NCBI RefSeq assembly: GCF_947077775.1
Contig: NZ_CAMTTE010000001.1
Span: forward strand, 1,116,001-1,180,000
Reading direction: 5' to 3'
DNA length: 64,000 nucleotides
Origin: Salinibacter pepae
GTDB lineage: Bacteria; Bacteroidota; Rhodothermia; Rhodothermales; Salinibacteraceae
Below the pieces are notes generated by a model that did not search any database, had not been told where the DNA came from, and saw only the letters and a list, made by a program, of their open reading frames with translations. Shown piece after piece: positions 1 through 8,210 of this stretch. Positions within the stretch are counted from its first letter, which is position 1; each line of letters opens with the position of its first letter. The translations under genes were made by a program, and so were the position numbers.

Positions 1-475
1 AGGCAAGACCGAAGGCCTGCACCACCGCATCGTACCCGTTCCTGATTCGGCATCCGGCTGGCTCCGAGAAAAATCTCGACGCGAACGACTCGGGGAGCGC
101 GCCCGAGACCGGGTCGAGATCGTGGACGAGGTGCGCCGCACGGTGCTCTACCCGGCCATCGGCACGCTGCTGGGCGGCGGCGACACCGAGGCCATTGAGT
201 TTGACGATGTATCGCCCTGGCTCGACGCCTTCGACCGCACCGTGGATGCCCGCTTCTTCGAGGCGCTCTGGGCGTCGGTCGACATGAGCGACCGCGAGGC
301 CCGCGAGCACTGGGAATCGCTGCTCTGGAAGGAGGCCCAAACCCAGTTCAACGACGCCGAAGACCACGCCCCCAACTCCTCCACCCGCTACTGGCGGGCC
401 CGCAGCAGCGCCCGCTCCATCTTCCACGGCGCCGCCCGCGACACCCTCAAGTACGCCTTTTCTGATACATCGTAG
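1..475 (+). CDS. casA: CRISPR type I-E Cascade large subunit Cse1/CasA, C-terminal part
   Basis: The reading frame is already open at base 2 and ends at the TAG at 473-475, giving about 157 residues of the C-terminus. The piece begins with GKTEGLHHR, which matches the conserved GKTEG segment of Cse1. The rest is the helical C-terminal bundle of this family. Cse1 is the large subunit of Cascade, which recognises the PAM on target DNA and recruits Cas3. The gene is cut by the window edge, so its start and any upstream cas3 cannot be seen. It is followed by an unusual 230-base gap holding an inverted-repeat element before casB, whereas the other Cascade genes are close together. Identification rests on the motif and on the order of the following Cse2, Cas7, Cas5 and Cas6e genes. 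Confidence 0.9.
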   Translation, partial: GKTEGLHHRIVPVPDSASGWLREKSRRERLGERARDRVEIVDEVRRTVLYPAIGTLLGGGDTEAIEFDDVSPWLDAFDRTVDARFFEALWASVDMSDREAREHWESLLWKEAQTQFNDAEDHAPNSSTRYWRARSSARSIFHGAARDTLKYAFSDTS

Positions 476-492
476 AAGTTGCCATCCGGCTT

Positions 493-627
493 TGAAGAAA
501 TCGGTGTCTTGGAGGCGCCGAGGGCGCAACGATCGAAATTCGCCCTGTTCGAGCGCTCTGACCGATGGGAAGAGCGCGAGTTTGGCGAATTTCAGTGCAG
601 CCTGAGAAGCCTCAACCGATTTCTTCA
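493..627. repeat. Nested inverted-repeat (foldback) element between casA and casB
   Basis: Three pairs of arms are nested around one centre: 493-505 with 615-627 (TGAAGAAATCGGT), 535-544 with 584-593 (GAAATTCGCC) and 553-559 with 571-577 (GCGCTCT). The loop is 560-570. Left and right flanks between the arms differ in length (8 against 6 bases and 29 against 21 bases), so the whole would form a long imperfect hairpin of about 135 bases. It has no convincing gene. It could be a small non-autonomous foldback element or a structured RNA inside the cas transcript. No target-site duplication could be assigned by eye. Confidence 0.6.
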
Positions 628-643
628 CAGCCTTGACCTTTTC

Positions 644-671
644 GTCCATTTTGGGTCAAGCCAAAATGGAC
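644..671 (+). promoter_or_regulatory. Perfect 11-bp hairpin just upstream of casB
   Basis: GTCCATTTTGG at 644-654 is followed by a six-base loop and by its exact reverse complement at 661-671. No U-tract follows, so it is not a standard intrinsic terminator. The right arm contains an in-frame ATG (666) for casB, 14 codons before the preferred ATG at 708. In RNA this start would be buried in the stem, which favours 708. The hairpin might mark an mRNA processing site or protect the casB-cas2 message. That role is inferred. Confidence 0.5.
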
Positions 672-707
672 ACCTCCTTTCGATCTAGTGGTAATCCCTT
701 CAGACTC

Positions 708-1277
708 ATGCCCCCTTCTGCCGATACAGACAGTCCCCCCGAGACTGACATCAGCACCGACGAGTCAACCTCCCCCTCCCAGGCCGTCGGCCGCGCCGCC
801 GGCATGCTCCACCCCGAAACCGGACGCCTGCCCAACGGCGACCGCGCCGCCCTCCGCCGCATCGACCTGGATACGCCCGTCACGCCCACCCTCTGGAAAG
901 TGCTATTCGACCTGGAGCAGGACGAATCCAGGGGAATGTCCCAAACGAAATGGGAGCAACGCTGGGCCACACTCCTGATGGGCATGGCCCACTGCGCGGG
1001 CCTGCACGACTACGATATGCCCCTTGGGCAGGCGCTGGCCGAGGCCGGCTGGGCCGAAACCCGATTCGTGCGCCTGATGGAGGCCGACGACGAGACGCTG
1101 CCGGTCCTCCTCCGCCGCATGGCCCAGTACCTCGCCAGCAAACAGCAACCCGCCAACTGGGAGCACGTGCGAGAGCTTCTTTTCTCTCGGGAAAACCTGT
1201 TTGAGGACGCAGAAAACGTACGACTCAAAATCGCACGCACCTACTACCGCACCCTCCACGCTCAGGACGACGACTGA
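708..1277 (+). CDS. casB: CRISPR type I-E Cascade small subunit Cse2/CasB
   Basis: The product is 189 residues, usual for Cse2. After a low-complexity Pro/Ser/Thr/Asp N-terminus it shows the family pattern of an early LRR segment (ALRRID), a central tryptophan-rich helix (KWEQRWATLL) and a C-terminal region around RMAQYLASKQQPANW. Cse2 forms the two-copy belly of Cascade and stabilises the R-loop. It sits between casA and cas7 as in other type I-E loci. The ATG at 708 is preferred; the same frame is open further upstream, with an ATG at 666, but that region lies in the hairpin and inverted-repeat element. Identification is by context plus weak sequence pattern, since Cse2 is poorly conserved. 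Confidence 0.85.
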   Translation: MPPSADTDSPPETDISTDESTSPSQAVGRAAGMLHPETGRLPNGDRAALRRIDLDTPVTPTLWKVLFDLEQDESRGMSQTKWEQRWATLLMGMAHCAGLHDYDMPLGQALAEAGWAETRFVRLMEADDETLPVLLRRMAQYLASKQQPANWEHVRELLFSRENLFEDAENVRLKIARTYYRTLHAQDDD

Positions 1278-1296
1278 GCCCCACGGTCAACCCTCT

Positions 1297-1325
1297 TCAC
1301 GCATCACGTATCACGCCTCACTCAG
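1297..1325. repeat. Short intergenic TCACGC-type repeat
   Basis: The gap between casB and cas7 consists of degenerate tandem copies of a motif like TCACGCA (CTTCACGCATCACGTATCACG). The same low-complexity sequence, or its complement GTGATGCGTGA, recurs in several other gaps of the window, at about 4197-4228, 5111-5187, 11732-11805, 16237-16262 and 57180-57233. Confidence 0.6.
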
Positions 1326-1328
1326 CCT

Positions 1329-2594
1329 ATGTTCATCCAGCTCCACGCGCTGACCTCCTATCCGAGTACCCTCTTGAATCGCGATGACGCCGGTTTCGCC
1401 AAACAACTCCCCTTCGGCGGCGCCACGCGGACGCGCGTCTCCTCCCAGTGCCTGAAATACCACTGGCGGAATTTCGACGGCGAGAACGCCCTCTACGACA
1501 TGGACGTCCCGAAATCCCTGCGCTCGCGGGAAACGTTCTGGCGCCGCCTCGCCCAGCCGCTCATCGACGACGGCTATCCGGCCCCGCTCGTCCGCGCCGT
1601 CACGTTCGCCCTTAAGGAACGCCTGCTGTCCGACGACAAGGCCGGGAAGCGGGACCTGAAAACGCTCATCGATCCCGACGAGGACGACGACCCGCGGGAC
1701 ATGATCGACACCAGCCAGGTCACCATCTTCGGGGTGCCGGAAATGCGGTACCTCCGCGACCTCGCCGCCGGCATGATCGAAGAGGCAAAAGAGGACTTTC
1801 CGGTGTTCTGGGACGAGGACGGGGAGCCGGACAGCGACGCCGTGAAGGACGCGGCGGACGCCATGCGCGACATCTCCAAGCGCGACCTCAAGAAGAACCT
1901 GAAGGGCCTGGAGCTCGCTAGCGGCCTGGACGCCGCCATGTTTGGGCGCATGGCGACGAGCGACGTCCTGGCCCGGGGCGACGCCGCCGTCCACGTGGCC
2001 CACGCCTTCACCACGCACGCCCAGGAGAGCGAGAGCGACTACTTCTCGGCCGTCGACGAGCTGCGGCGCGACGAGCCCGAAGAAAGCGGCGAGCTCGGCG
2101 CCGGGCACATCAATACACAGGAGCTCACGAGCGGCCTCTTCTACAGCTACGTGGTCGTGGACGTGCCCCTGCTCGTGTCCAACCTCTCCGGCGTCGAGCA
2201 GGACGAATGGACCGACGGAAACACTGCCCTCGCCGCCGAGGTGATGGAGCGATTTGCCCAGCTCATGGCCACCGTCTCCCCCGGCGCCAAACTCGGCTCC
2301 ACCGCGCCGTACTCCTACGCGCAGTGCCTCTTCGCCGAGGCCGGAACCGCCCAGCCCCGCACATTGGCCAACGCGTTCCAGACGCCCGCCCCGACCCAGA
2401 ACGTGCTGCAGAACAGCTACGAGAAGCTGGGGCAGTACGTGGACGAGATCGACCAGATGTACGGCGTGCAGACCGACCGCCGGCTGGCCGCGATGGGGCC
2501 GACCGACGGGCTCACGGACCGCCTCAAGGTGGACGACACCACCACGGTGCCCGCCCTCGCCGAATGGACCGCGAACCAGATCCAGACTGCATAA
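1329..2594 (+). CDS. casC: CRISPR type I-E Cascade backbone Cas7/Cse4 (CasC)
   Basis: The 421-residue product opens with MFIQLHALTSYPSTLLNRDD and GGATRTRVSSQCLKYHWR, the hallmark N-terminus of Cas7e (hypothetical RNA-binding RRM fold). Later it has LTSGLFYSYVVVDVPLL and the conserved SPGAKLGSTAPYSYA segment. Six copies normally form the Cascade backbone that holds the crRNA. It is slightly longer than the E. coli protein (363), with the extra residues mainly in a charged Asp/Glu/Lys insertion at about 155-205. Its stop codon overlaps the cas5 start by one base (TAATG), implying translational coupling. Confidence 0.95.
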   Translation: MFIQLHALTSYPSTLLNRDDAGFAKQLPFGGATRTRVSSQCLKYHWRNFDGENALYDMDVPKSLRSRETFWRRLAQPLIDDGYPAPLVRAVTFALKERLLSDDKAGKRDLKTLIDPDEDDDPRDMIDTSQVTIFGVPEMRYLRDLAAGMIEEAKEDFPVFWDEDGEPDSDAVKDAADAMRDISKRDLKKNLKGLELASGLDAAMFGRMATSDVLARGDAAVHVAHAFTTHAQESESDYFSAVDELRRDEPEESGELGAGHINTQELTSGLFYSYVVVDVPLLVSNLSGVEQDEWTDGNTALAAEVMERFAQLMATVSPGAKLGSTAPYSYAQCLFAEAGTAQPRTLANAFQTPAPTQNVLQNSYEKLGQYVDEIDQMYGVQTDRRLAAMGPTDGLTDRLKVDDTTTVPALAEWTANQIQTA

Positions 2595-3334
2595 TGGATG
2601 TTCTCCTCCTTTGCTTCGACGCGCCGCTGATGAGCTTCGGCGCCCCCATCGTCGACAACCAGGGCGAGATCCAGCCCTACCCGGCGCTGTCGATGATGAC
2701 GGGCCTGCTGGGCAACGCGCTGGGGGTCGACCACAGCGAGTTCGACCGCCTGGAGCGCCTTCAGGAACGGCTCCGCTACGCCTCGCGCCAGGACCGGCGC
2801 GGCCGCCGGATTGAGGACTACCAGACGGTGGACCTCTCCAAGCCCTACATGGACGACGACCGGGCGTGGACCACGTACGGCCATACGGAGAGCCGGGCGG
2901 GCGGCTCCGCCAGCGACGGCACGCACATTCGGCACCGCGACTACTGGGCCGACGCCATTCACACCGTCGCCGTCACGCTGGACGCCCCGGACGAGCCCCC
3001 GACGCTCGACGACCTGACGGCCGCCGTCCAGCACCCGGCCCGGCCCCTCTTCCTAGGCCGCAAGCCGTGCCTGCCCGCCGATGCCCTTTTTGCGGATCGC
3101 CTGCAGGCGGATTCGCTCCCGGAGGCCCTCGTGCAGGCGCCCCTCCACGCCCGTGCCGACGACGGCCCTACGTTCTCCGCGTGGTGGCCCACCCATCCGG
3201 ACGCCGACACCCCGTCCGAGGAGGCGCTCGACGTGGACCTGCGCGAGCCCGTCACCGACCGGCGCGACTGGAAAAACCAGATCCACGTCGGCGAACGATG
3301 GATCGTGAACGGCACCGTCCGCCCCCAGGCGTAA
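2594..3334 (+). CDS. casD: CRISPR type I-E Cascade subunit Cas5 (CasD)
   Basis: The product is 246 residues and begins MDVLLLCFDAPLMSFGAP, the typical Cas5e N-terminal strand. This is followed by the Cas5 patterns YPALSMMTGLLGNALG and, near the middle, HIRHRDYWADA. The second half has the PLFLGRKPCLPA segment found across Cas5 proteins. Cas5 binds the 5' handle of the crRNA. The ATG at 2594 is chosen because it overlaps the cas7 stop and starts exactly at the conserved N-terminus; the same frame is open further upstream but out of family. Confidence 0.95.
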   Translation: MDVLLLCFDAPLMSFGAPIVDNQGEIQPYPALSMMTGLLGNALGVDHSEFDRLERLQERLRYASRQDRRGRRIEDYQTVDLSKPYMDDDRAWTTYGHTESRAGGSASDGTHIRHRDYWADAIHTVAVTLDAPDEPPTLDDLTAAVQHPARPLFLGRKPCLPADALFADRLQADSLPEALVQAPLHARADDGPTFSAWWPTHPDADTPSEEALDVDLREPVTDRRDWKNQIHVGERWIVNGTVRPQA

Positions 3335-3361
3335 CCTCCTCTCACTTCCCCCTCCTCTCCT

Positions 3362-4144
3362 ATGCCCGACTCGGAGTTTTACATGGTGCAGCTCGGCCTC
3401 GACGCCAAAGGGCTCACCACCCTCGGCAAGATGCTGCACCTCCCCCTCGACCGCACCGACACCGGCTACCTCGTCCACTGCGCCCTCGGCGAGCTCTTCG
3501 GCGACGACGCCCCGCAGCCGTTCTCCATTGACCACGACGCGCAGAACGGCCGGCAGGTGCGCGTCCTCGGCTACACCGCGGCGGACGCCGACACCCTGCA
3601 ATCGCACGCCCAGCTCGACGCCAGCCCGACCGTCTACGAGATCGGCGACTGGGACGGGCTGGCCGCCAAGCCGATGCCGCAGACCTTCCCCGACGGCATG
3701 GCCCTCCAGTTCGAGCTCCGCGCCTGCCCGGTCGTCCGCAAGGCCTCCGCGGGCGAGGGCGTCAACCACAACGGGGACAAACGCACCTGGACGGAGGGCC
3801 AGGAACTGGACGCCTACCTCGCCGAGGCCTGGACCCGGCCCGCGGACGACGACGTGAGCCGCGAGGAGGTGTACCGCGAGTGGCTCCGCCGACAGTTCGA
3901 GATCCGCGGCGGCGCCGAGCCGCAATCCATCGGCATGGACCGCTTCTCCATCGAGCGCATGACGCGCCGCGTGCCCAAAAACGGCACCGGCGAGCGCAAA
4001 GCCGACACCCTCAAGCGCCCCGACGTGACGCTCACCGGCACGCTCCGGGTCACCGACGGCGATGCGTTCGTCGACCTCCTCCGCTCCGGCCTCGGGCGGC
4101 ACAAGAGCTTCGGCTACGGGATGCTGAAGGTGCGCCGGGCATGA
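3362..4144 (+). CDS. casE: CRISPR type I-E crRNA endonuclease Cas6e (CasE)
   Basis: The product is 260 residues. Near the N-terminus YLVHCALGELF aligns with the family segment holding the catalytic histidine (here His39). The C-terminus has the glycine-rich loop GLGRHKSFGYGML typical of Cas6 RAMP proteins. It cuts pre-crRNA at the 3' base of the repeat hairpin. Both arrays downstream encode a six-pair stem (CCCCGC/GCGGGG with loop ACCC), so one Cas6e could process both. It lies 27 bases after cas5. Confidence 0.95.
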   Translation: MPDSEFYMVQLGLDAKGLTTLGKMLHLPLDRTDTGYLVHCALGELFGDDAPQPFSIDHDAQNGRQVRVLGYTAADADTLQSHAQLDASPTVYEIGDWDGLAAKPMPQTFPDGMALQFELRACPVVRKASAGEGVNHNGDKRTWTEGQELDAYLAEAWTRPADDDVSREEVYREWLRRQFEIRGGAEPQSIGMDRFSIERMTRRVPKNGTGERKADTLKRPDVTLTGTLRVTDGDAFVDLLRSGLGRHKSFGYGMLKVRRA

Positions 4145-4231
4145 GCACACGGGGACAGGCAAAAAGCTCGTGAACGGAGCGTGCGCATCCCGTCCTCCTG
4201 CATCACGCAATACGCAACACGCAATTGACCC

Positions 4232-5110
4232 ATGCCGCTCAAAGGACGCCTCGGCCTCGAAACCGCCCGCGTGCCCCACGCCGACCGCCACGGGCTCCTG
4301 TGGCTGGAGCGCGGCCGCCTGGCCGTGGAGGACGGCAACCTCGTCTTTACCACCGCTGGGTTCGACGACCTGGAGGCCGGGGCCTACGACATTCCGTACC
4401 AGCAGGTCTCCAACATCCTGCTCGGCCCCGGCGGGGTGGTGAGCCACGACGCCCTCCGCATCCTCGCGCGGCGCGACACGGGCCTGCTCGCCGTCGGCTC
4501 CAAGGGCGTCCGCCTCTACGCGACGAGCATGCCCTTCGGCCCCGACAGCGCGGACCGTGCCCGCACTCACGCCGAGCTGTGGGCCGACGAGGACACGCGT
4601 GTGGACGTGGCCCGTAAGATGTACCGGATCCGCCTCGGCGAGGAGCTCCCCCCGCACCAGCGCGATCTCGACTCCCTACGTGGCATCGAGGGGCGGCGCG
4701 TCAAGAAGGTGTACCAGAACCTCGCCGACCAGCACGGGGTGGCGTGGAACGGGCGCCGCTACGACCGCAACGATCCCGACTCGAACGACACCGTCAACAA
4801 GGCCATCAACCACGCCGTGACGGCCGTCTATGCGGCGGCGCGCATCGCCGTGGCCGTCACCGGGGCGGTGCCCGAACTCGGCTTTATCCACGAATCGTCC
4901 GGCCACGCCTTTGCGCTGGACATTGCCGACCTCTTCCGAAGCTCCACGACGCTTCCCATTGCGTTTCGCGCCGCGAAGAAGGTACAGCGGCAGCCCGGGC
5001 GCGACATTGAGCCGACGGCCCGAAAGATGGCTGGATCTACCCTCCGGGATGAAGACGTGATTCCCCACATGATTGACCGCATCAAAGACCTACTGGAGCG
5101 GGATATGTGA
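4232..5110 (+). CDS. cas1: CRISPR integrase Cas1, type I-E
   Basis: The product is 292 residues. The three metal ligands of Cas1e are visible: Glu153 in LRGIEGRRVKK, His220 in GFIHESSGHAF and Asp233 in LDIADLF, with Asp230 beside it. Cas1 with Cas2 inserts new spacers at the leader end of the array. The gap to cas6e (87 bases) contains TCACGC-type repeats. The length is normal and the active site intact, so adaptation is probably possible. Confidence 0.97.
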   Translation: MPLKGRLGLETARVPHADRHGLLWLERGRLAVEDGNLVFTTAGFDDLEAGAYDIPYQQVSNILLGPGGVVSHDALRILARRDTGLLAVGSKGVRLYATSMPFGPDSADRARTHAELWADEDTRVDVARKMYRIRLGEELPPHQRDLDSLRGIEGRRVKKVYQNLADQHGVAWNGRRYDRNDPDSNDTVNKAINHAVTAVYAAARIAVAVTGAVPELGFIHESSGHAFALDIADLFRSSTTLPIAFRAAKKVQRQPGRDIEPTARKMAGSTLRDEDVIPHMIDRIKDLLERDM

Positions 5111-5187
5111 TCACGTGATGCGTGACTCGCTCCTGCGACCACTTTCCTCACTCCTCACGCTTCACTCTTCACGCTTCACGGCTCACT
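5111..5187. repeat. Intergenic TCACGC/TTCAC repeat block between cas1 and cas2
   Basis: The 78-base gap contains GTGATGCGTGA followed by CTCACGCTTCACTCTTCACG and related units, that is, degenerate 7-9 base repeats of TTCACGC in both orientations. It separates two genes that are nearly always adjacent or overlapping in type I-E loci. The repeat family is dispersed through the window. Confidence 0.6.
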
Positions 5188-5188
5188 C

Positions 5189-5590
5189 ATGACCATCGGC
5201 GTCACCCGCAACACCCCAGGCCGGTTCGACGGCTTTCTGGCCTCGTGCATGCAGGAGATCGCCCCCGGCGTGTACGTGGCGCCCACGATGAAGAAGGCCG
5301 TGCGAGAACGAATCTGGCGCGTGATGATGGACTGGAGCGAGCTGCTGCCCGACAATGCGGGCGTGGTCCTCTTCTGGCGCAACCCCGACGCCCCCTCGAA
5401 GCTGAGCATCCGCCTCCTAGGCTGGCCGAAGAAGGAGTTCATCGAGCACGAGGGCCTGTGGCTCACGCACCGCGACCTCACGGAGGCCCATGACGTAGAG
5501 GAGCTCCTGGAGCAGGCAGAGGTGGAGGAGCCGGAGATCGACGAAGACGATCCCACGCTGCCGATGAAGTTCCTGGCAGAGATTGAGTGA
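5189..5590 (+). CDS. cas2: CRISPR adaptation protein Cas2, type I-E (CasB-eta/ygbF type)
   Basis: The product is 133 residues. The core pattern is that of Cas2e: VTRNTPGRFDGFLASCMQEI, the stretch ending GVYVAP and the segment LSIRLLGWPKKEF. The last 40 residues form an acidic tail (HDVEELLEQAEVEEPEIDED). Cas2 dimerises and bridges two Cas1 dimers in the spacer integrase. A degraded copy of the acidic-tail coding sequence lies at 7281-7380, downstream of array 1. The gene is followed immediately by leader 1. Confidence 0.95.
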   Translation: MTIGVTRNTPGRFDGFLASCMQEIAPGVYVAPTMKKAVRERIWRVMMDWSELLPDNAGVVLFWRNPDAPSKLSIRLLGWPKKEFIEHEGLWLTHRDLTEAHDVEELLEQAEVEEPEIDEDDPTLPMKFLAEIE

Positions 5591-5768
5591 CAGGGGGGGT
5601 TTGCTCTTTGACATTGCGGTTTCCCCGAATGCCCCCTATGCTTCGAACGCGGTAGGCGGCGCTGTAGCCCGCCACGCATTGATCCTCCTGCGACAGACTG
5701 GCGCGTTTTCGGCGCGATACACGGAGCGACGGGCCCGTAGCGCCCTGGTCCTGACAAACTGTAGCAGG
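5591..5768 (+). promoter_or_regulatory. CRISPR array 1 leader
   Basis: This 178-base non-coding stretch lies between cas2 and the first repeat. Its last 79 bases (5690-5768) are almost identical to the 79 bases before array 2 (8211-8289), including GCGACAGACTGGCGCGTTTT and the palindrome ACGGGCCCGT. The conserved part is therefore the likely promoter plus integration leader, with new spacers added at its right-hand edge. The first 100 bases are not shared with leader 2. Confidence 0.85.
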
Positions 5769-7262
5769 GGTAGCCCCGCACCCGCGGGGATAGACCCTCG
5801 TTGATGTAGGTGCTGCTCCGGGCGTGCTTGGTAGCCCCGCACCCGCGGGGATAGACCTATAAGGGTGGCCACGTCTTCCGGGCTCATCGTGGTAGCCCCG
5901 CACCCGCGGGGATAGACCTCTCGTGGAAGTCTTCCAAGAGGTGCGGCGCGTGGGTAGCCCCGCACCCGCGGGGATAGACCCCCGTGCGCCTTGATGAGGG
6001 CCGCAGGGATCCAGGTAGCCCCGCACCCGCGGGGATAGACCCGCCGCAGCAGGAGAGGCGCGCGCCACCCTCATGGTAGCCCCGCACCCGCGGGGATAGA
6101 CCCGTGGCCGGGGTCTTTGGTAAGGGGAGAAAGGGGGTAGCCCCGCACCCGCGGGGATAGACCGTCAGCTCGGGTGCCGCGGCTCGGCGAGGCCCGGGTA
6201 GCCCCGCACCCGCGGGGATAGACCCATCCTTACACCGTCAAGACGGAAGTGACCGAGGGTAGCCCCGCACCCGCGGGGATAGACCCCGCCATTTAGACGA
6301 CGCGCAAGAGCAGAAAATGGTAGCCCCGCACCCGCGGGGATAGACCTTTCCGGGGCTTTAGTCCCGACGCGTTAGACGCGGTAGCCCCGCACCCGCGGGG
6401 ATAGACCTCAGATTACGCTCAACGGGCGTATCCAATTGGTGGTAGCCCCGCACCCGCGGGGATAGACCCCTGCCCAAAGTGCTCTACGGCGAAGAAGTCT
6501 CGGTAGCCCCGCACCCGCGGGGATAGACCCACCGCCCTTCTTTATCCTTTACCTGAGAAACGGGTAGCCCCGCACCCGCGGGGATAGACCTCAGATTACG
6601 CTCAACGGGCGTATCCAATTGGTGGTAGCCCCGCACCCGCGGGGATAGACCCCTCTAACTCTTTTCAAAAAATGACTACCTAGCGGTAGCCCCGCACCCG
6701 CGGGGATAGACCTCCCCCGGGATCTTATTCTCGCAGTCGTGTGGCGGTAGCCCCGCACCCGCGGGGATAGACCCGAGCCCGACAGCGTGCCCGGCCCGGT
6801 GGAGATGGTAGCCCCGCACCCGCGGGGATAGACCTTTTCTGAAATGGCTCTCTTTCTTATCCACCATGGTAGCCCCGCACCCGCGGGGATAGACCCTTTC
6901 CCGGCGAGGAGGCGGGCGGCAAGACCTTCGGTAGCCCCGCACCCGCGGGGATAGACCTCCGGCCCGGGACTATCGTTCGAGGACCTCCCGGGTAGCCCCG
7001 CACCCGCGGGGATAGACCGTGCAGCCCCGACACGGCTCTCCCTCGACGCTAGGTAGCCCCGCACCCGCGGGGATAGACCCGCCACGATCTGAGCCGTGCC
7101 GACCTGGTTGGAGGTAGCCCCGCACCCGCGGGGATAGACCCTGCACCCGGTCCCGCTCAGTTTGCCCATCGAGGGTAGCCCCGCACCCGCGGGGATAGAC
7201 CTTGCGCAGAAGGTAGAGGCGGCAGGGCTTTCCAGGTAGCCCCGCACCCGCGGGGATAGCCC
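5769..7262 (+). CRISPR. CRISPR array 1, 25 repeats and 24 spacers
   Basis: Repeats of 28 bases start at 5769, 5830, 5891, 5953, 6014 and then every 61 bases to 6868, then 6930 and every 61 bases to 7235. All begin GGTAGCCCCGCACCCGCGGG and end GATAGACC. Spacers are 33 bases except two of 34 (5919-5952 and 6896-6929). The repeat folds as CCCCGC-ACCC-GCGGGG, as expected for Cas6e processing. The last repeat (7235-7262) is altered near its 3' end (GATAGCCC), marking the old, leader-distal end. Spacers 6408-6440 and 6591-6623 are identical. The leader lies upstream next to cas2. Confidence 0.98.
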
Positions 7263-7287
7263 CGGACGCACCGCCCCGGACGCACCG
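7260..7287. repeat. 14-bp tandem duplication at the end of array 1
   Basis: CCCCGGACGCACCG occurs twice back to back, at 7260-7273 and 7274-7287. The first copy starts inside the degenerate terminal repeat and the second runs into the cas2-like relic. It marks the junction where the array meets the duplicated cas2 end. Confidence 0.75.
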
Positions 7288-7380
7288 CGGCCTCACGGAA
7301 TCGCATGACGTGGAGGAGCCCTTGGAGCAGCCCGGGGTGGAGGCCCCGACGATCGCCAGGCACGATCCACTGCTTGTCAA
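7281..7380 (+). pseudogene. Relic of the cas2 3' end
   Basis: In the frame containing 7304-7306 the sequence reads LTESHDVEEPLEQPGVEAPT, compared with LTEAHDVEELLEQAEVEEPE near the end of the intact cas2. The DNA is clearly homologous over about 100 bases (around 5470-5570 of the intact copy), but there is no start, no Cas2 core and several changes. It lies directly after array 1 and before the Uma2-family gene. It suggests a former second cas2-leader-array unit whose cas2 was lost except for this tail. Confidence 0.75.
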
Positions 7381-7419
7381 TCCGGAAGCGCTCGGAGACG
7401 AGACGGCCACAGCCTCCCG

Positions 7420-8037
7420 TCACGCCTCCCTTTCGTCGCTCTCAGGCTCCGGCAGATCGCCGAGAATGTCGCGTACCGGAATGTCGCCGACCGATGTCGG
7501 GCGCTCCGGGGTCACCGTGTCGTCCAGGCCCGCGAGATGCCGGGTGCGGTACACGTCGTCGTCCGGCTCACGGTGTACTTCGATGTGACGGGCCTCCAGA
7601 TCGAGGACCCACACCTCCGGAATTCCGGCGCGTGCGTAGAGGGGCCGCTTCACGTCGCGGTCGTACGCCAGCGTCGTGTCGGACACCTCGACCAGGAGCA
7701 GCACGTCCCCGGGGTGGGGCGCCCCGTCGAGTGCTGTCGACAGTACCACATCCGGCTCCGGCTCGTTGTGCTCGTCGATCCGCACGGGGTTCTGTACGCT
7801 TACGACGACGTTCTCAATGGCATGGGGGACCAGGCGTTTGCTAAAAATAGTGTTCAGCCGGTTGATGCAGGCGATGTGCGGATCGTTGATTGGGGACATC
7901 ACGACGAGCTGGCCGTCGATGAGTTCGAGCGGATCGTCCTCGTGGAGAATGCCGGCCCGGAGCATGACCTGCACCTCGTCGGACGTGAAGCGTCGCGGAC
8001 GCACCTCGGTCGCCGCGGGAGAGGCGAGTTCAGTCAT
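7420..8037 (-). CDS. Uma2-family (DUF820) PD-(D/E)XK nuclease-like protein
   Basis: The product is 205 residues. The family pattern is complete: an N-terminal helix with LELIDGQLVVMSP, then HIACINRLNTIF, the putative active-site strands EPDVVL and LLVEVSDTTL, then YARAGIPEVWVLDLE. Uma2 proteins have a restriction-endonuclease-like fold and are often present in many copies per genome; their function is not established. It is read against the two CRISPR arrays and lies exactly between the cas2 relic and leader 2. This suggests insertion into, or capture by, the locus. A role in defence is only inferred from position and fold. Confidence 0.85.
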   Translation of the reverse strand: MTELASPAATEVRPRRFTSDEVQVMLRAGILHEDDPLELIDGQLVVMSPINDPHIACINRLNTIFSKRLVPHAIENVVVSVQNPVRIDEHNEPEPDVVLSTALDGAPHPGDVLLLVEVSDTTLAYDRDVKRPLYARAGIPEVWVLDLEARHIEVHREPDDDVYRTRHLAGLDDTVTPERPTSVGDIPVRDILGDLPEPESDEREA

Positions 8038-8210
8038 GGGAGCGGTGTCCTGTGGGCACAGTTCGGAACAGGACGTGCTGCAACGAGGGGAAGCCGCGAT
8101 CAGTTCAGCTCAACCCGCTGTGTTCGGGGAGGCACACAGGCACACGGCCCAGCTGGACGGGTTGCAATTGGAAGGACGTGTCCTCAGGTTGATGCACCGC
8201 GACCCGCCCC
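8038..8210. other. Gap between the Uma2-family gene and leader 2
   Basis: This 173-base stretch lies upstream of the - strand Uma2-family gene and must hold its promoter. I see no gene and no clear promoter boxes. It does not resemble the variable part of leader 1. Confidence 0.4.

Noticed and set aside
479-688. A 69-codon frame between casA and casB
   Set aside because: It lies wholly in the inverted-repeat element, begins with TTG and has no recognisable sequence.
5478-7410. Open frames on the - strand across array 1 with repeated SIPAGAGLP and GLSPRVRGY segments
   Set aside because: They are translations of the CRISPR repeat in three frames. The 61-base period is not a multiple of three, which produces the cycling peptide pattern; this is a known annotation artefact.
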